Of a stretch of 64,000 nt of DNA, positions 30,515 to 41,420 are shown one piece after another (position 1 is the stretch's first letter; every line of letters begins with the position of its first letter). The stretch lies in assembly GCA_023376005.1 (NCBI GenBank), contig CM042157.1, positions 54,143,012 through 54,207,011 on the forward strand. The letters run 5' to 3'. Source of the stretch: Doryteuthis pealeii. Its lineage: Eukaryota > Mollusca > Cephalopoda > Myopsida > Loliginidae. The notes under the pieces were generated by a model. That model saw nothing but the letters and a program-made list of their open reading frames with translations, had not been told where the DNA came from and searched no databases. Position numbers and translations under genes: made by a program.

Positions 30515-30940
30515 AATTTCTATATCCTGTCAGTAGAGCTTAAAATATGCTGACTATATTCTCTTCAGAAGGGGTGTACCTGGTATAACACTAAACTGCA
30601 TCTGATGGTGAGGTTCCAATTCTGGAGATCTGGGGAGTATGGCGCACCTCTTGATAGCCATTATTGCCAGGTCAATTCTGACCCAGAGTGGCATTACCTG
30701 TAGGGTAATAATTTGCAAACAAAACTCTTTAACTCATAGATATGAGTTAAATAGATTTGTTTGCAAATTATTTGTATGAGATAGGAATACTTGATATCAT
30801 ATTGCTGTTTTCAGAAGAACTTAAGAAACTACATAAAAAATGTAAATGTAAACATACAATGTATGCAATTCCCTAATCTCTAGGCATAAAATACCCCCAG
30901 ATGGGTTGACATGTCATTAAAATCAATCAATCTGTGCAAT
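30515..30940 (+). repeat. Repeat T, copy 7, near complete
   Basis: Head GAGCTTAAAATATGCTGACT, ACACTAAACTGCATCTGATG, GGTGAGGTTCCAATTCTGGA and AGATCTGGGGAGTATGG. The core has ATTTGTATGAGATAGGAATA, and the tail AACTACATAAAAAATGTAAA, CTAGGCATAAAATACCCCCA and GGTTGACATGTCATTAAAAT. This is one of the best copies for building a consensus. Confidence 0.8.
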
Positions 30941-31548
30941 TTCTAACAGCTAATCTTTTAAATTGCTGATCACTCCCCTCCCCATTGTCTACTGTCTCTG
31001 GCATCCATGGGTGAAATTAGATGTTTTGTAAAAAAACATTTTTTATAGTGATCGTATGAAATGGAATATTTAAAAAGAAATATTATTAAAGGTTTTTTTT
31101 TTGTTATTTTTTTCCAAAATGATATCATGCAATGGCCAAAACCTTTTTGGAAGTTTTAGCACTTTTGTTAGTCTGCATGACAATCTCATATTCACTAACT
31201 TGATAGTTTTTTTGCACACTGCAGAAAAAGAGGTACAAAGAATTTTGAACCTTAAGATCTCTGCTGTCTTGAAAAAATAGTCACTTAATTGCTTTTCTTT
31301 GACACTGAGATTAAAGGCGACATAATTAAAGAATTTTAATTATCATTATACACTTGATGATAATTGATCAGTAGAGTAATAAGAATAATGCTGATAATGA
31401 TGTTAATGTTGCTTTTATTATTAATAATATTTCAGATAAGATTCTTAGAAGAAATACAAGTAAGTTTGCTATATATTAATTGGTTCTGTTAGATTCTTTT
31501 TTTATGGAAATAGATTTCTTGTTTGACAAACTGCTGACATGTTGATTT
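30941..31548. other. AT-rich stretch, nothing assigned
   Basis: No gene or repeat recognised. Confidence 0.45.
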
Positions 31549-32445
31549 TTAGGGAGGAGGAAAGAATAGAAAGAAAGGGTTAAAGGAAAGAAAAGGAGGA
31601 GGAAAGAATAGAAAAGAAAAGGGAGAGAGAGGAAAAGAAAAAGGAAGATGTATGAAAGGAAAGGAGAGATAAGAAGATAAAGGAAATGGTATGAAAGAAG
31701 AAAGGGAAAAAAAATGAATAGAAAGAATGGAAAATGTATGAATAAAAGAGAAAGGAAAGAAAGTAATGAATTTAAAGCAAAGAAGAGAAAAGAATAAGGA
31801 AAATATATGAAGGTAGGAAGTAAAAAAAAAATAAAAGAATAGAAAGAATGAGAAATTTATAAATGAAGTAAAAAGAAGGGATATAAAGAATGAAAAGAAA
31901 GGGAAAGAGGAAGAAAGATGAATTAAAGAATAGGAAGGAAGATATATGAATGAAGGAAAAAGATGGGAAGGAAAAGAACAGAAAATTATGAATGAAAGAA
32001 AAAGAGAAAGTAATGAAAATGTGTGAGGGGGGGGGAGAAAAAAGGAAGATGTATGAATGAATGAAATAGAAGGGAAAGGAATGAAATGAAAGAATAAAAA
32101 AGAAAGGTGCATTAAAAAAGGAAGGAGAAGGAAGAGATATGAAGAAGAAAGAAGGAAAAGATAAAGAAAGTAAAATGTATGAAAAAAAGAGAAGGAAAAG
32201 AAAGGAAGTTATATGAATTAATGAAATAGAAAGAAAGAATGGAAGGAAAAGAAGAAGAAATTAATGTATGAATAAAGTAATGAAGAAATTGAAAAGAAAC
32301 AGGAACAAAAAAAAAGATGTATTTAAAAAAAAGAAGAAAGAACAAGAAGGAAGAAAAAAAAGGAAAGAAGGAAATATATAAATGAAAGAAAAGGAAAGAA
32401 AAGAAGGAAGATGTATGAATAAAAGAAAAAGAATGAAAATAAAAT
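31549..32445 (+). repeat. 0.9-kb purine-rich (GGAAA)-type tract
   Basis: The plus strand is almost all A and G, broken by short GTATGAATGAA or ATATATGAATGAA units spaced about 50-70 bp apart. That suggests a degenerate minisatellite with a purine-rich spacer. The minus-strand frames of 128 and 187 codons (Phe/Ser/Leu/Pro) are compositional artefacts. Long polypurine tracts can form triplex DNA. Confidence 0.9.
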
Positions 32446-32904
32446 AGAAATTTCCATGTTGTAGATTTTCTTTGCCATTTTCTGCTTTCTTTACACAAAA
32501 AGTGAAAAACCTTTTTTGGTTAATATGATATTAATGCCAAGTTTATATCATTTTTATCATCTCTCTTTTAAAATCATTATTGAAGACACTTATTTATTGC
32601 TTTAGTAATTTAGTGAAAAAGAAAGTGTCCTCTTACTTTTTAATATCTTTCTTGTAGAAAAGCTTTTCAGTTGTCTTCAGGTGATTATTTAAAAAAAAAT
32701 TTTTTTGTTCCTTGACTAATTTTGAACTTTTTTTTTCTCTATCCTCCAATCAAAATTTAGAATTTCTTTTTTTTAATTTTTATTTAGCTACTGTAAGTCT
32801 TTTTTATGCAATTCTAATTTTTGTCTGAATTTTTGAGATGAGGAATTATCGTCATTCTTACACACTGATATACTCCGACTCATGTCTTTATTGTCACAAC
32901 ATTG
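32446..32904. other. AT-rich stretch, nothing assigned
   Basis: T-rich, no gene seen. Confidence 0.45.
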
Positions 32905-33640
32905 TAGCTGTCAGTAGGGTTTCAAATCCATTGACTCTATCCCCTGCAGTGGGGTGAGAATCTCCCCAAAGAGTTGTCCTGGGTATGACACTAAACTACA
33001 TTTGATGGTAAGGCTCTAATTCTGGATCACTGAGGAGTGTGCAAGTCTTCCCTTCATTGGCATTACTGCCATGTCCACTCTAATCTGGAGTAGGAGTACC
33101 TGTTAGGGGGTCCTATCTATGGGTCAAAAATAGATCTGTTTGAAAATTATTAATGCCATATAACTATAAATTATTTGTATTAAGAATAGTCACTTGATGC
33201 TATAATTGTTTACTAAAGATTATTATTAGTAGTTACTTGAAAGCACATAACTGTGTGCAAACGAAAGAGTAGTATGGAAATAATTATTTGAAAGCATATA
33301 GTTATTGGTATGAGATAGGAATACTTGAAACCATACAACTGTGTGCTAATTATTTGGAATTGATAAGAATACTTGATATATAACTGTGTGCAGAGGAAAA
33401 AAACTACATAGAGTTGCTTTCATTAAAGTTTAGGATAGCTATTCATATTTAAAGGGGTCAAACTAACACTACTTACTCATCTTATGTACAGTTTGAAAAA
33501 TGGTCCTTATTAGTAATAAAGTACATGAGAAACAACTACACAAAAAATATAAATATGAACCTATGAATGTGATTCCCTAACCTCCAGGCATAAAATAACC
33601 AGAGATAGATTGACATGCCATTAAAATCAATCAATCAGAT
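32905..33640 (+). repeat. Repeat T, copy 8, with expanded tandem core
   Basis: Head 32905-33145 (GACACTAAACTACATTTGAT, ATCTATGGGTCAAAAATAGA). The core 33146-33400 has four or five degenerate units of about 50-60 bp around CATATAACTGTGTGCAAATT and ATTTGTATTAAGAATAGT / GAGATAGGAATACTTGAAAC. Then comes one 115-bp module (33412-33525; see 34145), and the tail 33530-33635 (AACAACTACACAAAAAATAT, CCAGGCATAAAATAACCAGA, TTGACATGCCATTAAAATCA). This shows that the element's middle is a variable-number tandem array. Confidence 0.75.
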
Positions 33641-34144
33641 ATTTGTCATAGTAAAATTCCTGGAAGTTTGAATCAAATCCTTTCTTCAATCAATGGGGTG
33701 TGTGTCCTCATTCTGTTCTTAATATTTAGACAATATTTCATTTAAGTTCATTCATCCTCAACATGTTGTTTGTTTTTTCTACTGACTTTTCATGCACCAT
33801 TGAACATTGGACTGATGACTTCAGATGAACCACAAAGGGTTAACAACTAAACTAGACATTTCAAGAAGATTATTGATCCACACAATTTATTTGACTTTAA
33901 ACGTCAAAACCAGAACAGGGTGACAGTTTAGTGTGTCACCAATAATCTTTATATACCTTTTATTGTTTTAATTATCAACTAAATTGTTTTTATAGGATTA
34001 TTTCTTTTTAAAGACATTCTCAATTATATTGAATCATACAAGGAGTTTCTTTTGTTTTCAAGTTACGTTACTGGCTTGAATTATTTTCTTGTGGATTATT
34101 TTAAATTTTGTTTATTGTATGGGCCAGGAACAAATTGATTGAAA
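33641..34144. other. AT-rich stretch, nothing assigned
   Basis: No gene or repeat recognised. Confidence 0.45.
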
Positions 34145-34372
34145 CTAGCAGTACTTACATATGGTTTGTAAGATGGTCCTTATTAAAAAAAGAAAAAAAA
34201 AAAAGGAAGTACTTGGTTTCATTAAAGTTTTGGATAATCATTCATATTTAAAGGAGTTGAACTATAACAGTATTAGCCCATATTACATGTGTTGTAAGAT
34301 GGTCATTATTAAAAATAAAGGATGTAGAATTGCTTTTTATTAAAGTTTAGGATTTTTATTCATATTTAAAGG
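34145..34372 (+). repeat. About 115-bp tandem repeat, two units
   Basis: The unit has ATTAAAGTTT.GGAT, TTCATATTTAAAGGAGTTGA, a ..TATTACATGTGTTGTAAGAT.. region and GGTC.TTATTAAAAA. It occurs at 34145-34255 and 34256-34372, and once inside repeat T at 33412-33525. Confidence 0.7.
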
Positions 34373-34889
34373 ATGTTTTGTTTTTATCATGTATTTAGTA
34401 TTTAGGTTGTTGCTTTGTTTACATCAAATGTGGCATAGAGAAGATGGCTCTGGATTCATTTGGAGATCCTGGATATCCTTGAAAACGCCTAAAAATTGAT
34501 ATTTTGAATAGATATTTAATTTTATTATTTTCCATAAGCAAGGCACTCTACTTATTCTTTCTGTTGAGGACATGACCATTAGAATTTAAAACAAAAACAT
34601 TTTTATTTTTTTTATTTTATTTTTTTCAGTTATTGAATTGAAAGTCTGTATTGGTTTTGTCATTACAGTGTTTAGGTTGATCCATTCTACAGCCTTCTTC
34701 GTATGTCCAGTTTGAATAAAGAGAGGGGTCTTATTTTCTGTAGAAATAAATTTATCATAGGGAAGATTCACTTTCTAATTCAAAATATTTTTAAAGGATT
34801 TTGTATTTGTATGGTATAAAAGTTAATAACAAAATTCAATTATCAGCTGATCAAAAATGTTTTAATCTCTTCTTTGCAACTAATTAATG
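34373..34889. other. AT-rich stretch, nothing assigned
   Basis: No gene seen; the short minus-strand frame at 34586-34771 is unremarkable. Confidence 0.45.
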
Positions 34890-35395
34890 ATCATCTAGTC
34901 TTGGTGTGTATGTGTGTATGCAAAAGTGTGTAAGGAACTGTGTGGGTGTATGCGAAAGTACGTGAATGGCAGCCATGTGTATGTGACTGAGTGTGAGTAG
35001 TTGTGTGTATGCGAATGTGTGTGAGTGACTGTGTGTATGTGAATGTGTGTGGGCAACTGTGTATATGTGAATGTGTGTGAGCGACTGTATATATGTGGAT
35101 GTGTGTGAATGACTGTGTGAGAGCGAGTGTGTATATGTGAATGCGTGTGAGTGACTGTGTGTATGCGAATGTGTGAGAGCGAGTGTGTGTATGCGAATGT
35201 GTGAGAGCGAGTGTGTGTATGCGAATGTGTGAGAGCGAGTGTGTGTATGCGAATGTGTGGGAATGACTGTGAGTGCACATGACTGTTTGCATGTAACCAT
35301 GTGTATATGAATGTGTATGATTAACTGTTTGTATATGAATGTGTGTGAGAGTGACCATGTGTTTGTGTGAGTGTCTGTTAAAGTGTATGTTTTTG
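34890..35395. repeat. 28-bp minisatellite, about 0.5 kb
   Basis: GCGAATGTGTGAGAGCGAGT plus GTGTGTAT (28 bp) occurs three times exactly at 35165-35248. It is flanked by diverged 26-30 bp relatives such as GTGACTGTGTGTATGTGAAT. The length is one more than a multiple of three, so the minus strand stays open in all frames. It yields rotating versions of one His/Thr/Ser-rich peptide (127-173 codons). No gene is implied. Confidence 0.9.
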
Positions 35396-35689
35396 CAGCA
35401 CGATACTAACATTTATCAAGGCGACCACGAGTCATAATATTTTGAGAGAAACCATATAAAATAGGGCTGTTAGATGTTTAGAGAAAAAAGCCAAGAGAGT
35501 ATGTGTGTGTGTGTGTGTCTATACATTTGTGTGTGTGTATATATCTCCAAATGTCATGAACTCTGTAAAATACAAAGGATGAGTATAACAACCCTAATAA
35601 ACAAATCACCCCTTGCCATTTCATTCGCATAAATTTTTGCTCTTCTCCTTCTTCTCCTAAATGTCAAAACTTTAAAATAACCAGCCACT
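35396..35689. other. Unassigned, with (TG)n at 35500-35543
   Basis: Short TG and TG/TA runs; nothing else recognised. Confidence 0.45.
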
Positions 35690-35776
35690 AGGAGTGGGAG
35701 GAGGAGGAGGAGGAAGAAACCAGATAATTAATAACCAATCAGAAGCAGCCATTTCTTCATGTCCAGCACACTCTGC

Positions 35777-35835
<59 letters not shown>

Positions 35836-36110
35836 TCTTCTTTATATTTGTATATCTTTTCCCCATTTTTGTCTCCTTTTTGAAAGTGCCCTCTTAACTG
35901 ACCAGCTTGGGATGTTGTTCAGCTGCTAGGGCCAGCTGTGTCCGTGGGTGAAGGTATCCCCAGCTATCTATGACACCCATTGTTTCCCTAACAATACCCA
36001 TTGCCTTATTCAGTGTCAGAGAACGTTCCCTGCTTGTTGACATTCACCCCAAGCAACGACCAGTAATGACTCTGAAAGCAAACTAAAGAGAGCCGTTAAC
36101 CCTTTTTAAT
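35690..36110 (+). promoter_or_regulatory. Promoter-like or conserved noncoding candidate
   Basis: This stretch is clearly less AT-rich than its surroundings. It has (GGA)n, an inverted-CCAAT-like ACCAATCAGAAGC (35733-35745), a perfect (GA)n of about 55 bp (35779-35834), then 270 bp of mixed-composition sequence with scattered CpGs (GTCCGTGGG, GAACGTTCCC, AACGACC). (GA)n near promoters and a CCAAT box are suggestive only. There is no TATA/initiator pair and no defined transcript. Confidence 0.2.
35779..35834. repeat. (GA)n microsatellite
   Basis: About 28 uninterrupted GA units. Confidence 0.97.
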
Positions 36111-37102
36111 TGAGAATCAGAAATTTCAAGTTATTCGTGTAAACAATTGGAGAGGCAGTAAAAGGAGCTGAAGATGGCAATAAAAAAGTTAATAAATAAA
36201 ATCGAAAGATTATTTCCATAACAATAATAACACCAATAATGATGTTTTCCTGCTGATGAAGTGATTTGTGAGAGGCATCTTAATTAGAGGGAAAAAAAAA
36301 ACACTCAGTGCTCTACATCTATTTATTACAAAAATTCTCATTTGTTATTGTTTGTATGTATGTATATTTGTGGCCCAGCAAAAAAACCCAAAACATCATA
36401 GCATTATTTATTTATTTTTAGAGCATTATGCTTAAGATGCTCTAAGAGAATAAAGTAGTTTCCAGCCCAATTTGCAATTAAATGATAGTTTGTGTAATTT
36501 TTGATCATTTAACTTCTCAAAATAATGATGATATGAGATGGTACTGAAAAGTTCTTAGTCTAACCAAGAATGGAAGGTTAAAAAAAAAACTTTGCATATT
36601 GTTTTTCAAGTTTCTTTAACTATTCAAAAAAAAAAAAAAAAAAGAAAAATTCTTTTAAATTGAAAAAAAAAGAAGAAAAAAAGAATTCTTTTAAGTGAGA
36701 AAAAATCATTCTACATTTTTTTTTAAAAATTATAAAAGAAAAAAGTGCCATTCCCTTTTGGTTTAGCTGAGAACTTATCAGGTATATTTAGTGAGTGATC
36801 ATTGTTGAGGATGTGGGTCCAATGATGCTATTGAGTATAAGATATTTTTTATGATCAATAAAACATCTGATAATGTTGTGGTTGTACTCAACATCGTCAA
36901 CAATGAAGTTCAAAAGTACATTTACTTGGGTTACAACATTAGAGATTTTGGCCAATTACTAAGCAGTCATTTTATCCTCTGTTGTGACATCTTGCTCCTC
37001 AATAGACATAAAAAGGCTAATAAAAAAACTCAACTCTAAATTCTTTTCTGCTATGTTTAATAAAATATGCCACATATTCTCTCTCTCTCCCTACATATAT
37101 AA
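36111..37102. other. AT-rich stretch with A-runs
   Basis: Poly(A)-rich at 36584-36700. A 62-codon plus-strand frame at 36851-37039 (includes VQKYIYLGYNI) could be a scrap of a LINE polymerase thumb region, where VKYLGY-like motifs are common, but it is too short to call. Confidence 0.35.
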
Positions 37103-37150
37103 TTGAAGGGGGTGGGTGACATGGTCGGGATGATTTGACATGGAATTACC
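37103..37150 (+). repeat. GGGGGTGGGTGACATG module
   Basis: Second copy of the module at 6428-6472. Confidence 0.65.
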
Positions 37151-37154
37151 CTAC

Positions 37155-37218
37155 AAATATAGCACTCTATATTATCTATTAATATATATTAATATTTGTA
37201 ATATAGAGTGCTATATTT
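37155..37218. repeat. Perfect 20-bp inverted repeat
   Basis: AAATATAGCACTCTATATTA (37155-37174) and its exact inverse (37199-37218), with a 24-nt AT loop. The right arm is also the start of a repeat W head, so the pair may mark two W heads meeting. Confidence 0.85.
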
Positions 37219-37345
37219 ATAAGTAAATAGTGCTCACTATTGTTGATAGACCAAGTTAGGGTAGCATGGATATGAAATCATCAACACTTAGTAACTGACA
37301 GTTTCTCACCTGTGTAATTTTCAAACCAAGTGCCAAGCATTTTCT
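37205..37345 (+). repeat. Repeat W copy, left part
   Basis: GCTATATTTATAAGTAAATA, GTGCTCACTATTGTTGATAG, AAGTTAGGGTAGCATGG, CAACACTTAGTAACTGACAG and TTTCTCACC are in family order. Confidence 0.65.
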
Positions 37346-38465
37346 TGCCTATTAATTTGTTCCAGGTATCCTAGACCTTATTAAACTTTTCTTAATTAGA
37401 ACCCAAGCCTCAGATTGTGTACAGTACCAGTTTTTAAGTCGACCCACCCCCCATCTAAATATTCAGCAGATTCAAAGCCACTTGTGCCAGGTATTGTAAT
37501 TTAATCCTTTTAAAAATTTTTTTATGGAAGCTGTATTTCATAACTAGTTGGTAGTTTTCATAGAAATATGTAAAAGCTTTATAACTTTTAAAAAAATTTA
37601 TGGAAACCATTTTTAAATTTAATTTAAAATTATCAAAAGCTTAAAGTTGTATATTTTTGCTTTTTAGATTTAAAGTTCAAATGCTCAGAGAGTATTTTGC
37701 TTTTTCTAGAAAATAATAACCATTTCATTATTTTGATTTCTTTGTAGGTTCTAATATTTCTTTTTTTAAGTTAGGAGAAGAACACTCAGTGAATTTATCA
37801 TTGCAATGAAACACTTAAAGTCACTTAAGACAGCAAGAGTTTTTGTTTTTGTTTTTTTAAAATTTATATGTGGATTGTATACTTTCATATCTGCTCCTAT
37901 GGCTTTCAGTGTGTCTTATCCTTAGGTTTTTAATAAAATGGTAATTTCTATACAACTATGCCAACAGTTGTAGGATTGTGTATGTCTGTGTTATGAACAT
38001 ATTGATCAACTTCACAGTGGGCTAAATTGGCCATTTCATGGACATTTTAAGTGAACATTGAAAATTTGTCAAAAAATGTGATAAACCATAGAATGGGCAT
38101 GTTTATATAGGCCAGAATTTCACCAGGAATGCATTTATGTCCTCTAAATAGCACTATGTTAGAAATTATTGAATATTTATTAGACTTTTGACATGTAAAA
38201 GTGACCCCCCCCCCAAAAAAAAAAATATTACATCTAAAACCAGACTTTTAAAGAGCATTAATATTAATAGTACATGTATCAAACTAAATGAAACAAAAAC
38301 AGTTTGACTTGGATTTTTGCTTTTAACAATGACATGTCATGTACCTGATATTTATACTGGAAATCAATCTTGGTGCCAAAGTATTACCAATTTAATGAAA
38401 ATTTTTGATTATGGATTCTTTCCAAATAGCCGAGACTGAACTTGATAAAATCCCATTAAAGAGAT
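37346..38465. other. AT-rich stretch, nothing assigned
   Basis: Contains a C8-A-rich homopolymer pair at 38205-38225. No gene seen. Confidence 0.45.
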
Positions 38466-38467
38466 AG

Positions 38468-38740
38468 CATGTTTGTATTTACCAAACTCTCTGCATAAAC
38501 AGAATGTGACACAAGGTCAATTTATTAAGTGGAATTTAACAGGTTGGAATTCAGAGTTTTTCTTCTCCTAGACTGATTGCCTAACCAAGGTTAAAGAGTT
38601 GTATTCATTCCTTTCCCAAGAGTATTAGCACTATATGAAAATGCAAAAACCTCATCCAGGATTCAAACTCATGTTGCCACATTCATTTCCATCAATGATA
38701 ATGATTAATAATAATAATGATGATATTAATCATAGATAAT
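38468..38740 (-). mobile_element. SINE B copy
   Basis: TGTATTTACCAAACTCTCTG, AGAATGTGACACAAGGTCAA, TTCTCCTAGACTGATTGCCT, TTTCCCAAGAGTATTAGCAC, ACCTCATCCAGGATTCAAAC and TTCATTTCCATCAATGATAA are the full family order on the minus strand. The A box region is eroded. Confidence 0.75.
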
Positions 38741-39689
38741 GAAAAATGTTAAAATTTTGACATGGAACATTATTTCTAATAATCTATGAATGACCATGGT
38801 AATGGGTAATTCTTGTTAAAGCCAAATAGTGGTCATTAGGAATGAAACAAAATTGTAATGATGAAAAATACAGACTTTCATGTAAAACATAGATACAATT
38901 AAAAGAAGAAAAAAAGTGTTACTGCAGAATTTTGGAATGTGTATTTCTGTGGGTCATATTTGTCATTTCCCTTTGGCCAAAATGTGAAAAAAATTGAATG
39001 AACAGGAGAAGGGGGAAAAAAAGAAGCAAGTTGTTTGGATTCTTGTAAATCGTTTTTAGAAAGGATGTGTTTCATCTTGAATGTAATTAGAAAAATTTGA
39101 GCAGAGAATTTTAAAAAATGCATTCACATGCTCGGATTTTCCATCAGTGTGGCTGTAGATAACATTGGGGAATAATTTTGGACATAATTTCTGTTGAGTT
39201 TTTATTTTCCATGATTTAGACTAAAATTGGTATTCTGATTTCAAAACTACAGTCAGTTTTCTTTTATCACATCAAGTTTTTTCTCTACAGCTTACTTTCT
39301 AAATAAGCATAATTGTATTGTTTGTCTGTAAGTAATAGGGTTGGCTCAATTGATTGTGTTGAATAGGAAGGAGAATTATTCAGATCTGGTGACTAGATTG
39401 ATTCCCAGTCAATGAACAAACATCAGCACATTTGTGAAGCTGGTCTATTTTGCATACTTTAAAGTATTTTTGATTAAGTGTTGAGCCCCTCACAATAAGT
39501 GTGTTGAAAGTTTACAGATGTGAATCAAGGGAATACATAATAAGTTGCCATTTGGTATACCTATTTTTTAACAAGAGCAAAAATATAATTATGCAGACTG
39601 TTGATTTTGTTTAATGAAAAGCTCACCATATAAGAAAAACAAATGTCAAATTGAGTATCCTAGTTTCCCCATCAGCTATATGTCTAGTG
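38741..39689. other. AT-rich stretch, nothing assigned
   Basis: No recognisable coding region on either strand before about 39690. Confidence 0.45.
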
Positions 39690-40520
39690 CCAGATTTTGT
39701 TCAACTTCTTTCTCCTTGAAGATCTCAGTTATGATGAAGAACTCAATGATAGTAATGATTCAAATTTTGAAACTGAAGAGGATTCAGCTCATTGGGGGAT
39801 AGCACAAAAAGGTTTCAGAATTCCAAGCATCAAGACTGAATGAGAAAAACTTGTTTGAAAAAGAGCAAAAGTATCCTATTTTTGATTGAGAGAAAGTGGA
39901 TTCCTACAGTACTTTTGTAGTGACAGTAGGTTGATGCATTGTCATGACATACAGGTTTACTGGAAAAATTGGGAATTCCAATTTACAACAACTCTTTGTA
40001 TTTATGAAAATATTAAGGCATAAAGAGTCATTGAGTTGTTGCAATATCACAAACGCAGTTAGATCATCTTAAAATGGTATGCTTCCTTTTTGGTCAGCAA
40101 CACAGAGATACACCTGCTTTCTGTGCATATGAAATATATTATGATCATTTTGTCACTATTGAAAAGATCAAGGCAAGTTATCAAAGATGAACATTTCATA
40201 GAGATAATGTCAGAACTAAAAAAGAATGCTTGGTTATCATTCAAAGACCTTGTCATGAACTTTCTTAGAAATGAACAAGCAAAGAATTTCACTAAAATTG
40301 TCCAGAAACTATTGGATAGCAACAAAATGCTCAATTATAATATGAGCATCAAATTTTATTTTTTCCATAGCCATCTTGCTAACTTCTTGGAAAACCTTGG
40401 TGTAGTCAGCAATGAGCAAGATGAATAATTCCACCAAGATTTGAAATTCATGGAGGAATGGTATCAATGTATATGGAATGTAAATTTCTCCTGCCTCATT
40501 GTTAAAAAAAGTTATAAGAA
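39690..40520 (+). pseudogene. Broken copy of a FLHSHL/SDEHGERFHQD-family gene
   Basis: Plus-strand pieces in several frames follow one known invertebrate multicopy protein family. They are ASRLNEKNLFEK (about 39820), RLMHCHDI (about 39928), LKMVCFLFGQQHRDTPAFCA (about 40070), then an open stretch with VIKDEHFIEIMSELKKNAWL, SFKDLVMNFLRN, NYNMSIKFYFFHSHL, ENLGVVSNEQDE, a stop (40426-40428), and FHQDLKFMEEWYQ. The family hallmarks are YCHDI, LLGQQ-x-G(F/Y), CFLC-x-WDSR, AAWLSF, NMS-(I/L)-K-x-HFLHSHL and GERFHQDI. Arthropods, cnidarians and molluscs carry many such copies, probably element-borne. The stretch between YCHDI and LLGQQ is largely deleted. Function is unknown. Confidence 0.75.
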
Positions 40521-40760
40521 CAAAATACACATATAAAAAGCCTTAATAAACTTGTAGATAAATCAATTCCCTTTTGTTTGATCTATAGTTTGACAGAATT
40601 TTTTGGGTTTAAAGCGATTTTATAGGCGTTTTTTTTTTCTCAGATGGAACCCACCGAAAATGCAAATGTCTCCAGCATTTTAGGGTGCCATGAGCATTGT
40701 CACTATAAGAAGCTCAGTGATGAGTTATGTCTTTTTTAAGGTTTCCAACAAATTTTATAC
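40521..40760. other. Downstream sequence of the broken gene
   Basis: Contains CAGATGGAACCCACCGAAAA and other unassigned sequence; it may be the former 3' flank of the element. Confidence 0.3.
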
Positions 40761-40930
40761 ATACATCATGTCATTTAATGTTAGAGCAAGAGAAATTCTT
40801 ATAAAGAAACAGAGAAGTAACCACTAAATATTGGGAGACATTCTGTCATGTAACATTAAAGCGAGAGACATTCTAATGAAGAAGCAAAGCAATGGTAGAA
40901 ATTTTCTCTTGGAATTATTATTTTATGGTC
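40761..40930. repeat. Diverged 83-bp tandem duplication
   Basis: ATCATGTCATTTAATGTTAG, AGCAAGAGAAATTCTTATAA and AGAAACAGAGAAGT recur as TCTGTCATGTAACATTAAAG, CGAGAGACATTCTAATGAAG and AAGCAAAGCAATGGT about 83 bp later. Confidence 0.6.
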
Positions 40931-41420
40931 ATTTTGTCACTATCTTTGGTCATCAGGATCAAATTAGAAGACAAAAAGGAATGAGAAATAAAAATCCTAC
41001 ACAGTTCAGTGGCAAATTATCATGTATACTCTACTGCTCATAAGTAATTGAACAAATAGTAAATTTGCATCTAATCACTTGATATTGAGTTAAAAACAAG
41101 AATATTATACAAGAAAATCTACCTCATCCTTATAGACGTCCCCTTGTAAGAAAACAAGAAAAGTGAATAAAAATATTAATAAAGTGTTTCATATTCATTG
41201 TATTTGACAAAACTTGTTTACATAAAAAAATGCTGCATAAATATTCAGCCCTTAGCTAAAAATATTGACTCACCATTCTTAGAAAATGTTTCTTCCATTA
41301 TTTTTAATCCATAAAAAATAAACTAAATCACAAATCTGTGACTGTGACAAGATTTTTTATCATTATTTAATATCCAAAATTTCCAGCTTCATGTAACATA
41401 CATTAAATTAATTAGAATAA
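40931..41420. other. AT-rich stretch, nothing assigned
   Basis: No gene or repeat recognised. Confidence 0.45.

Noticed and set aside
31549..32498. Minus-strand frames of 187 and 128 codons rich in Phe, Ser and Leu
   Set aside because: They come entirely from the polypurine tract; no transmembrane or domain logic beyond composition.
34884..35412. Three overlapping His/Thr/Ser-rich frames
   Set aside because: One 28-bp minisatellite read in three phases.
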